Shown piece by piece: positions 44,373 to 52,395 of a stretch of 58,671 nucleotides of DNA. Under the pieces are notes generated by a model. That model searched no databases and was not told where the DNA came from. It saw only the letters and a program-made list of their open reading frames with translations. The stretch's first letter is position 1; the number at the start of each line of letters is the position of its first letter. Made by a program: the position numbers and the translations under genes. Source of the stretch: Pseudomonadota bacterium (GTDB taxonomy: Bacteria; Desulfobacterota; Desulfobulbia; Desulfobulbales; SURF-16); the NCBI GenBank assembly GCA_018897105.1, contig JAHILF010000083.1, positions 1-58,671 of the forward strand, written 5' to 3'.

Positions 44373-46544
44373 TCATGGACGGGAAAATACCATGGCAGAG
44401 AGAGAACACCCCAGGCCGAGCACCAGAATGCTACCTGTATTACCAGTTAATGTAATATCCTCTCCAGCTACAAGTTTACCGGGCACCTTACCCTTGATCA
44501 GATAGGAAACAGCCATTACCGCGGCCACAGCCGAAGCGGATGCAAACTCTCCGGTAAATTCCCGATAGCGGACAACCGGTACTTCCAGACCGGATTTTTT
44601 TAAAAAGCCGGCCAGTTGCCGTTCGCCTTCTTCCCTCGCTGCAGCGGGGATACCGGCTAGCAGGAGCGCATATCTGTCTTTCAAGGTCGGCGCCCCACCC
44701 AGACTTTCCAAAAGCAAATCGATGCACCCCTCTGTTGTCCTGCTCTGATAAAAAGGAAGATGGGCAAGGCATGCAGCACCCTCTCTTTTTCTGCTCAGGA
44801 AAAAGGCGCCGCCGCCGTCGGCCAGAGCTGCGTGCGGGGCAATAGAGGGATCGAAAAGAGGGGCCAGAACATGGTGCCCCTCATCCGCACCAAGAACAAG
44901 GGCTTTTCCCCCCGTATCCGCCAGCAGAAGATCTGCAGCCAACAGCGCTTGTTCAAAGGAAAAATCACCGCCGCTGGAGGTAATATTGGCACCGGTCGCC
45001 CCGAACATGATGGCCACTTGGCCGGCTGGCCCGTTATGAACCGAGCCGACAAAGTCGGTGGGGCTGGCAAACTGATCGCCGGAATCGGCAAGAGCGGTCA
45101 GGAAATCATAGGTTTCCGAGAGAGCGCCCCAGCCGGTGCCCATAAAAACGGAGGCCGGCTTGTCATCCAGCCCGGAGTTCGCCACGGCTCCAGCAGCAAG
45201 TGACAGGGTCATCCGGGAAAGTCGCTTCAGGCGACGGATCAGGCGTGGCGGCAGATTTCTGGCAATCGTCTCAAGGTCTGCCAGCCCGGACACAGGGGCA
45301 CCCTGGGCGAGCAAGGCCATTGTGGCTGCGGTGTCCCCGGCCCCGGTAAAGCAGGAGCAGCCGTGAATGGCCAGTCCTGTCAGGAATTGGCTCGGGGAGG
45401 CCGCTGGGGAAAAGCTGTCCGGTCTGGTGATCGCTAGAGAGCCGTTGTTGCCGCCAAAACCGAATGAATTGCTGAGGACCGCGGTGATGCGCTGGCTGAT
45501 CGGACCTGCCAGGGGCAGCAGACCAAGGATGGGATCCGGATGTCGGCAGCCGGTGTTGGCCGGCAGGATGTCCGCGGAGACGGCGATGGTTGACACCACT
45601 GCTTCAATGGCCCCTGAGGCGGCCAGGCTATGGCCCGTTGCTCCTTTGATGGAGGAGAGCGGAGGAGGAGCCGCAAAAAGTGTGTTGACGGCTTTTGCTT
45701 CGGCCAGATCGTTTTCCGGTGTTCCGGTGCCGTGAAGATTGATGTAGTCGATATCGGCAGGGTTAAGGCCGGCATCGGCAAGCGCTGCCTGCATTGCCAT
45801 GAGCGCACCGCGGCCTTCAGGATGGGGTGCGGCCGGATGATAGGCGTCGCAGGAAAGCCCGGCGCCAAGGAGCTCGGCCAGGGGCCGGGCCGGTTTTTGG
45901 GTGGTGAGCAGCAGCATGGCTGCGCCTTCGGCAACTGCCATGCCATGACGATCCCGGTCAAGCGGCCGGCAGCCCTGTTGGTCCACCAGCTGCAGGGAAT
46001 GGAAACCGAAATAGGTCAAACGGCAGAGGCAGTCCACCCCGCCGACCAGCACCGTTGCCGCCTTGCCGCAGAGCAGCATTTGGCGTGCCAGGGCAATGGC
46101 AACGGCACCGGAGGAACAGGCGGTGGAGACAACGAGGGCCGGGCCCTTGCAGCCGAACTCACCGGCGATATACTCGGCAACACTGGCTAAGCCGTGATAG
46201 CGGTACGACTCCTTGTCGGTCACCTTCTCCCTGAGCAGTTGTTCGGTGGTCAGGATGCCGCCGGTGGTGGTGCCGAGGATGATCGCATCTGGCGGGCGGT
46301 CACATACCGACATGGCCTGCATGGCGGCAATATAGGCCAATTGATGCGTTCTCGGCAGAGGTGACGGCTCGTTAAGTCCGTCAACCTGCCCCACCGGTAA
46401 GGGCTTGCCGTGCCCGACGGTAAACAGATCCAATGGCCTTATTGCCGAACGGTTGGCGCGAAGCGCCTCTTGCGTTGCAGCGGGCCCGCTGCCAAGCGGA
46501 CTGATAATTCCGACGCCGGCAATATACACCCGTTTGCGGCTCAA
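44373..46544 (-). CDS. Fused ketosynthase and chain-length factor
   Basis: 723 residues. The first 375 are a complete FabF-type ketosynthase: Cys143 in STACSSGA, His271 in NLHGTGTPEND, Lys300/His305 in KGATGHSLA, closing with NSFGFGGNNG. The remaining 340 are a second, degenerate thiolase fold (FVGSVHNGPAGQVAI, then ITSSGGDFSFEQALL) in which the cysteine is gone, as in the chain-length-factor/Ketoacyl-synt_2 proteins. In aryl polyene synthases KS and CLF are separate subunits of a heterodimer; here they are one chain. It sets the length of an iterative polyene or fatty chain. It is coupled to an ACP gene upstream by a four-base overlap. Confidence 0.9.
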   Translation of the reverse strand: MSRKRVYIAGVGIISPLGSGPAATQEALRANRSAIRPLDLFTVGHGKPLPVGQVDGLNEPSPLPRTHQLAYIAAMQAMSVCDRPPDAIILGTTTGGILTTEQLLREKVTDKESYRYHGLASVAEYIAGEFGCKGPALVVSTACSSGAVAIALARQMLLCGKAATVLVGGVDCLCRLTYFGFHSLQLVDQQGCRPLDRDRHGMAVAEGAAMLLLTTQKPARPLAELLGAGLSCDAYHPAAPHPEGRGALMAMQAALADAGLNPADIDYINLHGTGTPENDLAEAKAVNTLFAAPPPLSSIKGATGHSLAASGAIEAVVSTIAVSADILPANTGCRHPDPILGLLPLAGPISQRITAVLSNSFGFGGNNGSLAITRPDSFSPAASPSQFLTGLAIHGCSCFTGAGDTAATMALLAQGAPVSGLADLETIARNLPPRLIRRLKRLSRMTLSLAAGAVANSGLDDKPASVFMGTGWGALSETYDFLTALADSGDQFASPTDFVGSVHNGPAGQVAIMFGATGANITSSGGDFSFEQALLAADLLLADTGGKALVLGADEGHHVLAPLFDPSIAPHAALADGGGAFFLSRKREGAACLAHLPFYQSRTTEGCIDLLLESLGGAPTLKDRYALLLAGIPAAAREEGERQLAGFLKKSGLEVPVVRYREFTGEFASASAVAAVMAVSYLIKGKVPGKLVAGEDITLTGNTGSILVLGLGCSLSAMVFSRP

Positions 46545-46807
46545 GATGCTGAACCGGATTTTCCTTTCTCGATGTATCCGGCAAGGGACGTGAGGGAGTA
46601 AAATACTTTTTCCCCCACTTCCTGGCTGTTGATGATGACTCCATAGTCTTTTTCGACCATAACAACCATTTCCAAAACATCGATGGAATCGATGCCGAGC
46701 GGTCCCCCGACCAGTTGGGCATTTTCATCAAAATTTTCAGGACTTACGTCTTGAAGATTCAAAATGTCAATAATCTTGACCTTGAGTTCTTCTATAAGTG
46801 TACTCAT
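46541..46807 (-). CDS. Acyl carrier protein
   Basis: 88 residues with attachment motif LGIDSIDVLEMV (Ser41). It immediately precedes the KS-CLF gene and overlaps it, so it is the likely carrier for the iterative KS-CLF cycle. It heads the minus-strand unit and faces the divergent ApeP-like gene across a 390-base regulatory gap. Confidence 0.93.
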   Translation of the reverse strand: MSTLIEELKVKIIDILNLQDVSPENFDENAQLVGGPLGIDSIDVLEMVVMVEKDYGVIINSQEVGEKVFYSLTSLAGYIEKGKSGSAS

Positions 46808-46917
46808 AGTTTGCTTTAGTGTTGAACCTGAAATGAGGTTGGATTATTGCAAAAGACACGAATGGTAAATTGTGTCGGGTCCCGAATCTTGACGGCTTTG
46901 TAAAAAAGTGAGAAATA

Positions 46918-46991
46918 ACCACTGAGTGCACGAAGAGAGATATACTAAAGAAAAAGTGTTTTTTTGTGGTCTCCGTATGTGCCGTAGTGGG
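46918..46991. repeat. CCAC-type dispersed palindrome
   Basis: Arms CCACTGAGTGCACGAAGAGA and TCTCCGTATGTGCCGTAGTGG pair imperfectly. The same family appears at 47668-47720 and, as a half copy, at about 25939-25965 (CACCACAG, then GAGAGCACAG). Confidence 0.55.
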
Positions 46992-47028
46992 AAAAAGACT
47001 TATTACAAAATTGGTCAATATCCATATA

Positions 47029-47071
47029 ATTAATGCGAATATAACGTAATTCGAATATTATGCGAATTAAT
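47029..47071. promoter_or_regulatory. Three TAATnCGAAT repeats, possible operator
   Basis: TAATGCGAAT at 47031, TAATTCGAAT at 47047 and TTATGCGAAT at 47058 lie in a 43-base AT-rich block that begins and ends with ATTAAT and has partial dyad symmetry. This looks like a regulator binding array upstream of both divergent units. Confidence 0.45.
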
Positions 47072-47200
47072 TTTTTTCGCTATTTGGTAAGCTCACAGCG
47101 GGTAGGCCGCAGAGTGGAGTGACAGTAAGGGAGCATTGGATATTTGCTGAAAAGCAAGGAGCCGTACTTTGGGCAGCTCCATAAAGCCATCTTTATTATT

Positions 47201-47641
47201 ATGGGCACAATGACACTATCCGATCTTATTTTGGAAGACCTGCTCCCCCATCGCGACGGTATGTTGTTGGTCCGAGAGGTTCTTGAAGTTGACAGCCGGA
47301 TGGCCCGCGCACTCTTTCTGGTCGATAAATCTTGGCCCATGGCCGACGATCAGGGAGTACACCCCTTAATAATGGTGGAACTGGCCGCACAGACCGCCGG
47401 TGTCTGCAACGGCTGGGAGAGGATACGGACCAAGGGACTGGATTCGAATAAGATGGGCTGGCTGGTGGCAATAAAAAAGGCGGAATTCTTCATCGATTTC
47501 CTGCCCTTCGGCGCCTCTGTCACCGGCACGGCGGAAAATACCTATAGTTTTGAAAACCTGAGGGAAGTGTCCTGTGAACTCCGCCTGAATGATCAGGTAA
47601 TCGGCAAGGTCATATTGCAGGTTTTTCAAGTCGACCAATAA
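47201..47641 (+). CDS. ApeP-like hotdog dehydratase
   Basis: About 146 residues. LEDLLPHRDGMLLVREVLEV (His17) and PLIMVELAAQTAGVC fit the ApeP family of dehydratases, which pair with ApeI in aryl polyene synthesis. The Glu of VELAAQ is the likely acid partner to the His that the ApeI-like protein lacks. It heads the plus-strand unit that continues with FabG, LolA-like and the later genes. ATG 47201 is chosen; ATG 47210 has GGG about seven bases upstream and is also reasonable. Confidence 0.85.
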   Translation: MGTMTLSDLILEDLLPHRDGMLLVREVLEVDSRMARALFLVDKSWPMADDQGVHPLIMVELAAQTAGVCNGWERIRTKGLDSNKMGWLVAIKKAEFFIDFLPFGASVTGTAENTYSFENLREVSCELRLNDQVIGKVILQVFQVDQ

Positions 47642-47667
47642 TGACGTACTCGGTAAAACTAAAAATT

Positions 47668-47720
47668 AACCACAGAGTGCAAAAAAGTATTACTCGGTGA
47701 TTTTCGTGTGCTCTGTGGTG
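47668..47720. repeat. CCACAGAG palindrome between ApeP and FabG genes
   Basis: ACCACAGAGTGCA and TGTGCTCTGTGGT flank an AT-rich loop. This dispersed hairpin type is found in many environmental bacteria. It sits inside the transcription unit and could attenuate or stabilise the message. Confidence 0.6.
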
Positions 47721-47751
47721 GAATAAACAAATAAGAAACAATTCAACATTC

Positions 47752-48489
47752 ATGACAGCGGAAAACGAACGTAAAACAGCCATAATCACCGGCGGGAGCA
47801 GGGGGATCGGCCGGGCCATCTGCGTGGAACTGGCCAGGTCCGGTTGCTATACCGTCATCAATTACCTGCGGGACAAACAGAGCGCGGAGCAGACCCTGGC
47901 CATGGTGGAAAACGAGGGAGGGCGGGGCGAAATTTACCTGTTTGATGTCAGAGACGGGCAGGCTACGGCAGATGCCGTGGCCGATATTGGCAACAGACTG
48001 GGGAGCATCGACGTCCTGGTCAATAATGCCGGCATTATCGCCGATGGTCTTTTCATGATGATGCCGCCGGAAAACTGGCAGTCGGTCATTGAAACCAGTT
48101 TGCACGGCTTTTACCATATGACCAGGCCGGTGCTGGAATGGATGGTGCGCAGGCGCAGCGGGGCCATTGTCTCCATTTCCTCTGCCAGCTCGCTCATGGC
48201 CAATCGGGGACAGGCCAATTATTCGGCAGCCAAGGCAGGCTTGAATGCTGCCAGCAGGTCCGTTGCCGCCGAGGTCGCCCGCCTGGGTATCCGGGTCAAC
48301 GTGGTGGCGCCGGGCCTGATCGATACCGACATGATCCAGAACGCCCCCAAGGAGCACATCAAGGCCATGATTCCCATGGCCCGTATCGGCCGACCCGATG
48401 AGGTGGCCAAGGTGGTGGCCTTTCTCTGTTCGGATGCCGCCTCCTATGTTACCGGCCAGGTGATATCGGTCAACGGCGGGATGTTCTAG
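47752..48489 (+). CDS. fabG: 3-oxoacyl-ACP reductase (FabG-like SDR)
   Basis: 245-residue short-chain dehydrogenase. Cofactor loop [13 protein letters not shown], catalytic Ser in SISSASS, and YSAAKAG supply the Ser-Tyr-Lys set. The substitution pattern and gene context match the ketoreductases of aryl polyene clusters. It reduces beta-ketoacyl-ACP to beta-hydroxyacyl-ACP, supplying substrate to the ApeI/ApeP-like pair. The next gene starts with GTG inside its stop codon. Confidence 0.93.
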   Translation: MTAENERKTAIITGGSRGIGRAICVELARSGCYTVINYLRDKQSAEQTLAMVENEGGRGEIYLFDVRDGQATADAVADIGNRLGSIDVLVNNAGIIADGLFMMMPPENWQSVIETSLHGFYHMTRPVLEWMVRRRSGAIVSISSASSLMANRGQANYSAAKAGLNAASRSVAAEVARLGIRVNVVAPGLIDTDMIQNAPKEHIKAMIPMARIGRPDEVAKVVAFLCSDAASYVTGQVISVNGGMF

Positions 48490-49079
48490 TGAAACATCTG
48501 CTCCTTATCGTGCTGACCCTGCTGGTGCCCATCCGGGCCCTGGCCGGAGAGCCGACCCAGCAGATCCCGGTCCGGCTGCACTCCGTGCAGGCCGATTTCG
48601 TGCAGGAAAAGCATCTGAAGATCCTGGCCCGCCCCATCATCTCCACCGGCACCTTCATCTTCCAGGCTCCCCAGTCGTTGCGCTGGGAATACCAATCGCC
48701 CATTGCCTCCGTTCTGCTCATGCATGACGGCAAGTTGAAAAAATATATGGAACATGACGGCAAATTCCAGGAAGAGAGAGGGATGGGGCTTGATTCCATG
48801 CAGGTGGTGCTGGCTGAGATCTCCAATTGGCTGGACGGTCGTTTTACCGACAACGAAATGTTTACGGTGTCGTTTCCGGATAAACAGACCATCCTGCTGA
48901 CCCCGAAGGAACAGGGCTTTGCCGCCCTGATCAGCAGAATCCGGCTCAAACTGGCGGATCAGCAGGGCCTGCTGGACGAGGTGACGATTTTTGAGGGTCC
49001 AGATTCCTATACCAGGCTCACCTTCACTAACAGTATTCTCAATCGAGAGATCCCTGTTTCCCGGTTCAACGTAAGATGA
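48489..49079 (+). CDS. LolA-like outer membrane lipoprotein carrier
   Basis: 196 residues with a signal peptide (KHLLLIVLTLLVPIRALA) and the LolA-like segments VQADFVQEKHLKILARP and SLRWEYQSP. LolA-like proteins in aryl polyene clusters shuttle lipid-like cargo across the periplasm. The GTG start overlaps the fabG stop (TAGTG) and the end overlaps the following lipoprotein gene by four bases. Confidence 0.88.
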   Translation: MKHLLLIVLTLLVPIRALAGEPTQQIPVRLHSVQADFVQEKHLKILARPIISTGTFIFQAPQSLRWEYQSPIASVLLMHDGKLKKYMEHDGKFQEERGMGLDSMQVVLAEISNWLDGRFTDNEMFTVSFPDKQTILLTPKEQGFAALISRIRLKLADQQGLLDEVTIFEGPDSYTRLTFTNSILNREIPVSRFNVR

Positions 49080-49750
49080 AACCATCTGCTTTGCCCCTGC
49101 TTCTCCTGCTGCTGTGTCTTGCCGCCTGTACCACCCAAAGCCGGATGTCCCTCCCGGAACTGACTGTAATACAAGATGAAACAAGCCGTGGGGACTGTAC
49201 GGTGATTTTTCCCCAAGGGCGCTGGCAGTTTACCCATGCCATTGATTTTTCCCTGGCGGACGGCTCCGGCACCATTGTAATCGGGGTCACCAGCCTGGAC
49301 GGCGATGAGCTTGCCTGCGTCCTCATGACAATCGAAGGCTTCACCCTTTTCGAGGCGATTTACCGGGAGGGCGAGGTCCTTGAAGTCCGGCGGGCGGCGG
49401 CTCCATTTGACAAGCCAGCCTTTGCCGAGGGATTAATGCATGATGTGCTGATGATCTTTCAGACGCCCGCTGCTGAAAAGGTGCGCTACGGCCACCTGGC
49501 CGACAATACGCCGGTGTGCCGCTTCACCGGAGATGACGGCTGGATAACGGATATCATGCTCACCGCGGATGGGTGCTGGCAGATCAATGCCTTCACGCCG
49601 GAACTGACCAAGGACCGTTCCCTGGTCGGCCGGTCATGCCGCAGCATGGACGACACCCCGATCCCGGCATATCTTGAACTGCAGAATCTCGGCCGGGCGG
49701 GCTACACCCTGAAGATGCGCCTGATAAGTGCAGAAAACCTGAATAGATAA
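49076..49750 (+). CDS. DUF3261-like lipoprotein
   Basis: 224 residues. Lipoprotein signal with lipobox LAAC in the first 20 residues. The body (CTVIFPQGRWQFTHAIDF, TSLDGDELACVLMTIEGFTL) resembles the DUF3261 lipoproteins that accompany LolA and MMPL genes in aryl polyene clusters. It probably acts at the outer membrane as acceptor of the exported material, in the way LolB works with LolA. That role is inferred. Confidence 0.8.
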   Translation: MKPSALPLLLLLLCLAACTTQSRMSLPELTVIQDETSRGDCTVIFPQGRWQFTHAIDFSLADGSGTIVIGVTSLDGDELACVLMTIEGFTLFEAIYREGEVLEVRRAAAPFDKPAFAEGLMHDVLMIFQTPAAEKVRYGHLADNTPVCRFTGDDGWITDIMLTADGCWQINAFTPELTKDRSLVGRSCRSMDDTPIPAYLELQNLGRAGYTLKMRLISAENLNR

Positions 49751-49758
49751 TCGTTTCA

Positions 49759-51024
49759 ATGAAATTTAAACTGATCTATCCCAAATGGGCCAAACTGGAC
49801 AGGCAGACCGAGTTCCATCTGCCGCCCCACGGACCGGTGGTCTTTGCCGCCGCATTGCCCGACTATGTTACTGTCGACTTTGTTGATGAGAACCTGGAAC
49901 CAATTGATTTTGAAGAGGAGATTGATTTTGTCGGTATCTCCATGATGTTGACCGTGCAGGTCAACCGGGGCTGGGAGATTGCCGACATCTACCGGAAAAA
50001 AGGAATCAAGGTGATTTTTGGCGGTATTGCCACCATGCTGCACGCACGGGAAACCATGGAGCATGCGGATGCCGTCTTTCTTGGCGAGGCCGAAAGCCGC
50101 ATGGAGCAGGTCTTTGACGATTTTCAGCAGAACAGGCTGCAGCCATGTTACGATTTCCTCGACCAGAGACCTGATATCGCCCTGGTGGGGCCGGCGCGGC
50201 GGGATATCCTCAACCGCAGACTTTATAACTACAAGGGCGTGCAGATGGTTGATCTCGTGCACGCCTCGCGGGGCTGTCGCTTCAATTGCTACCCGTGTGC
50301 GGTATCCTATCTGGGCGGGCGGGTGTTTCGGCCGCGGCCCATTGACAAGGCGGTTGCCGAAATCGCCGGCATCGACAATAACAGACTCTTTATCGTTGAC
50401 AACTCCCTGGCCCAGGATACCAGGTGGGAGATGGATCTGTTCCGGGAAATGATCCCGCTGAAAAAGAAATGGTGCTCCCATCCCATTGAAGACAAACCGG
50501 AGGTCCTTGACCTGGCTGCCCAGGCCGGTGCCTGGTATGTCTATCAGGCGGTCTTCGATACCTCGGATTACATCAAGGAGCGGATCAGACGCTACCACGA
50601 TCATGGCATCGGGGTAGAGGGAACGATTCTGCTGGGACTTGACACCCATACCGAGGATTTTATCAAACGGCTGATCGATTTTCTCCTGGAGATCGAGCTT
50701 GACCTGGCGGAATTCACGGTGCTGACTCCCTTCCCCCACACCAGGGCCTATGCCGAGCTGAGTCAGCAGAACCGCATTCTCTCCCATGACTGGAATGACT
50801 ACTCAGCGGACAAGGTGGTGTTTCAACCCAAACACATGAGCCCGGAAAGACTGCAGGAACTGCTTGCCTATGCCTGGGACACCTTTTATCAGGATGAACC
50901 CCAGAAGATCAAGATGGTGAAGCTGTTTCAACAGGTGGTGCAGAAGGAGATGGCTGATAATACCTTTAAACCGCGGGACAGAAATCTAGCCGGCCGTTCC
51001 TTCGGCCAGCCGGTGCACAGGTAG
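49759..51024 (+). CDS. B12-type radical SAM protein
   Basis: 421 residues. A shortened cobalamin-like N-domain (EIDFVGISMMLTVQ, IKVIFGGIATMLHA) has no DXHXXG motif. The SAM cluster motif is SRGCRFNCYPC (Cys173, Cys177, Cys180), with Pro at the position after the second Cys pair where aromatic residues are common. VFDTSDYIKERI and LLGLDTHTEDF follow. It is the third B12-domain radical SAM protein of the cluster and sits between the export lipoprotein and the AMP ligase, so it likely acts on a precursor rather than the exported product. Confidence 0.88.
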   Translation: MKFKLIYPKWAKLDRQTEFHLPPHGPVVFAAALPDYVTVDFVDENLEPIDFEEEIDFVGISMMLTVQVNRGWEIADIYRKKGIKVIFGGIATMLHARETMEHADAVFLGEAESRMEQVFDDFQQNRLQPCYDFLDQRPDIALVGPARRDILNRRLYNYKGVQMVDLVHASRGCRFNCYPCAVSYLGGRVFRPRPIDKAVAEIAGIDNNRLFIVDNSLAQDTRWEMDLFREMIPLKKKWCSHPIEDKPEVLDLAAQAGAWYVYQAVFDTSDYIKERIRRYHDHGIGVEGTILLGLDTHTEDFIKRLIDFLLEIELDLAEFTVLTPFPHTRAYAELSQQNRILSHDWNDYSADKVVFQPKHMSPERLQELLAYAWDTFYQDEPQKIKMVKLFQQVVQKEMADNTFKPRDRNLAGRSFGQPVHR

Positions 51025-51036
51025 TATGGAGGAAGC

Positions 51037-52395
51037 GTGTTGATGGATATTGACGGCAGTATAAAAAATCTCTTACAGGGCCCGAAGTTTCCGGACCGGG
51101 AGTTTGTCCGTTCCGGGGCCACCTTTGGCGACGTCTATGCAATGGCAGCCGGGTTGCGTGCTGCATGCAACCTGCCGGAGTATCAAGGGGCAGCTGTCTG
51201 TCTTGCCTCCGATAACAAGGCCGTTATGGCTGCCGCCCTGCTGGCCGCCCTGGTCGGCGGCCCCTCGCTGCTCCTGCCCTACTCCTTTTCCGCCCCGGCC
51301 CTGGCCCGGCTGCAACAGCTGTCCGGTTTTACCACGGCCATTGCCGACGTTGCCAGGGAATTTCCCCAAGGCACCGCTGTCATCCGTCCCGAACCGGGAA
51401 ACCCGGCGGAACTGGCGACGGCCACCCCGGTCTTGCCCGGCACGGAACTGCTTAAAATTTTCACCGGCGGCACCACCGGCGCGCCCCAGGTCTGGGCCAA
51501 AACCAGGGAGAATATCTTCGGGGAGGGCTTTAACCTCTTCCAGCACTTCCAGGTAACGGAAAAGGACTGCATTGTGGCCACGGTGCCGCCTTATCATATC
51601 TATGGTCTGCTTTTTTCCGTTCTTCTGCCCCTGCTCTCTTCGGCCACGGTCATTGCGGACACCCCCTCCTTTCCGGGTGAGATAGTCGGCGCCGTGCTGG
51701 AGCACGGGGCCACCGTTCTTGCCAGCATACCCGCCCATTACCGGACATTGCACGGCAGAAACCTGGAGAATTCGTCCCTCCGGCTGGCCTTTTCCTCGGC
51801 CGGCATGCTGGACGCAGAGGACAACGAAGCATTTTGTCGCCAGAATAAGCTGGGGATCGTGGAGGTATACGGATCCACTGAAACCGGCGGCATTGCCACC
51901 AGAAACAGGTTCCTGGGCGAAACACATTTTACTCCCTTTCCCATTGTTTCCTGGAAGATCAGGGATGATCGCATCTGCGTGCAGTCACCCTTTCTCTCAC
52001 CTGATCTTACCCGGGAGGATGATGGCTTTTTTACCAGCGGCGACCGGGTAGAGGCCGGCGGCATAAACGGTTTTAGCTTGCTGGGACGGATCGACGGGGT
52101 GACCAAGGTGGGGGGGAAACGGGTTGATCTTGAAGAGGTACGTACAATCATCAAGAAAGAACCCGGCGTCAGGGACTGCGTGGTCATGGCCCTGCCCGCC
52201 TCGGGTGGGCGCCAATACCGGCTTGCGGCCCTGATTCAGGGAACCTCGGTGGATGTCGATGTGATGAGAAACAGGCTGGCCGATTCCCTGGAATCATACG
52301 CTCTGCCGCGTCTGATCAGAACCGTCCAGCGGATTCCACTCAAGGAGAACGGTAAATATGACCGGGAGGCAATCATCCGTTTATTTGAATCATGA
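51037..52395 (+). CDS. Acyl-activating AMP ligase
   Basis: 452 residues of the ANL superfamily: P-loop-like FTGGTTGAPQ, YGSTETGG, and the hinge/C-terminal segment GRIDGVTKVGGKRVDLEEV with the terminal Lys in LKENGKYDR. The domain is short, as in the ApeH-type ligases that load an acyl or aryl starter onto an ACP. Starts GTG 51037 and ATG 51043 both fall after GGAGG. With no aromatic starter gene in view, the substrate could be a fatty or other acid. Confidence 0.88.
   Translation: MLMDIDGSIKNLLQGPKFPDREFVRSGATFGDVYAMAAGLRAACNLPEYQGAAVCLASDNKAVMAAALLAALVGGPSLLLPYSFSAPALARLQQLSGFTTAIADVAREFPQGTAVIRPEPGNPAELATATPVLPGTELLKIFTGGTTGAPQVWAKTRENIFGEGFNLFQHFQVTEKDCIVATVPPYHIYGLLFSVLLPLLSSATVIADTPSFPGEIVGAVLEHGATVLASIPAHYRTLHGRNLENSSLRLAFSSAGMLDAEDNEAFCRQNKLGIVEVYGSTETGGIATRNRFLGETHFTPFPIVSWKIRDDRICVQSPFLSPDLTREDDGFFTSGDRVEAGGINGFSLLGRIDGVTKVGGKRVDLEEVRTIIKKEPGVRDCVVMALPASGGRQYRLAALIQGTSVDVDVMRNRLADSLESYALPRLIRTVQRIPLKENGKYDREAIIRLFES

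Larger units (their letters stand above)
46808..47200. promoter_or_regulatory. Divergent regulatory region of the KS-CLF and ApeP units
   Basis: No gene is seen. It contains a CCACTGAG-type palindromic repeat (46918-46991) and an AT-rich block at 47029-47071 with three copies of T[AT]ATnCGAAT. Both divergent units should be started from here. I cannot assign exact promoters. Confidence 0.55.

Noticed and set aside
47668-47720. CRISPR-like repeat
   Set aside because: It is a single palindrome with related copies far away; no regular spacer array is seen anywhere in the window.
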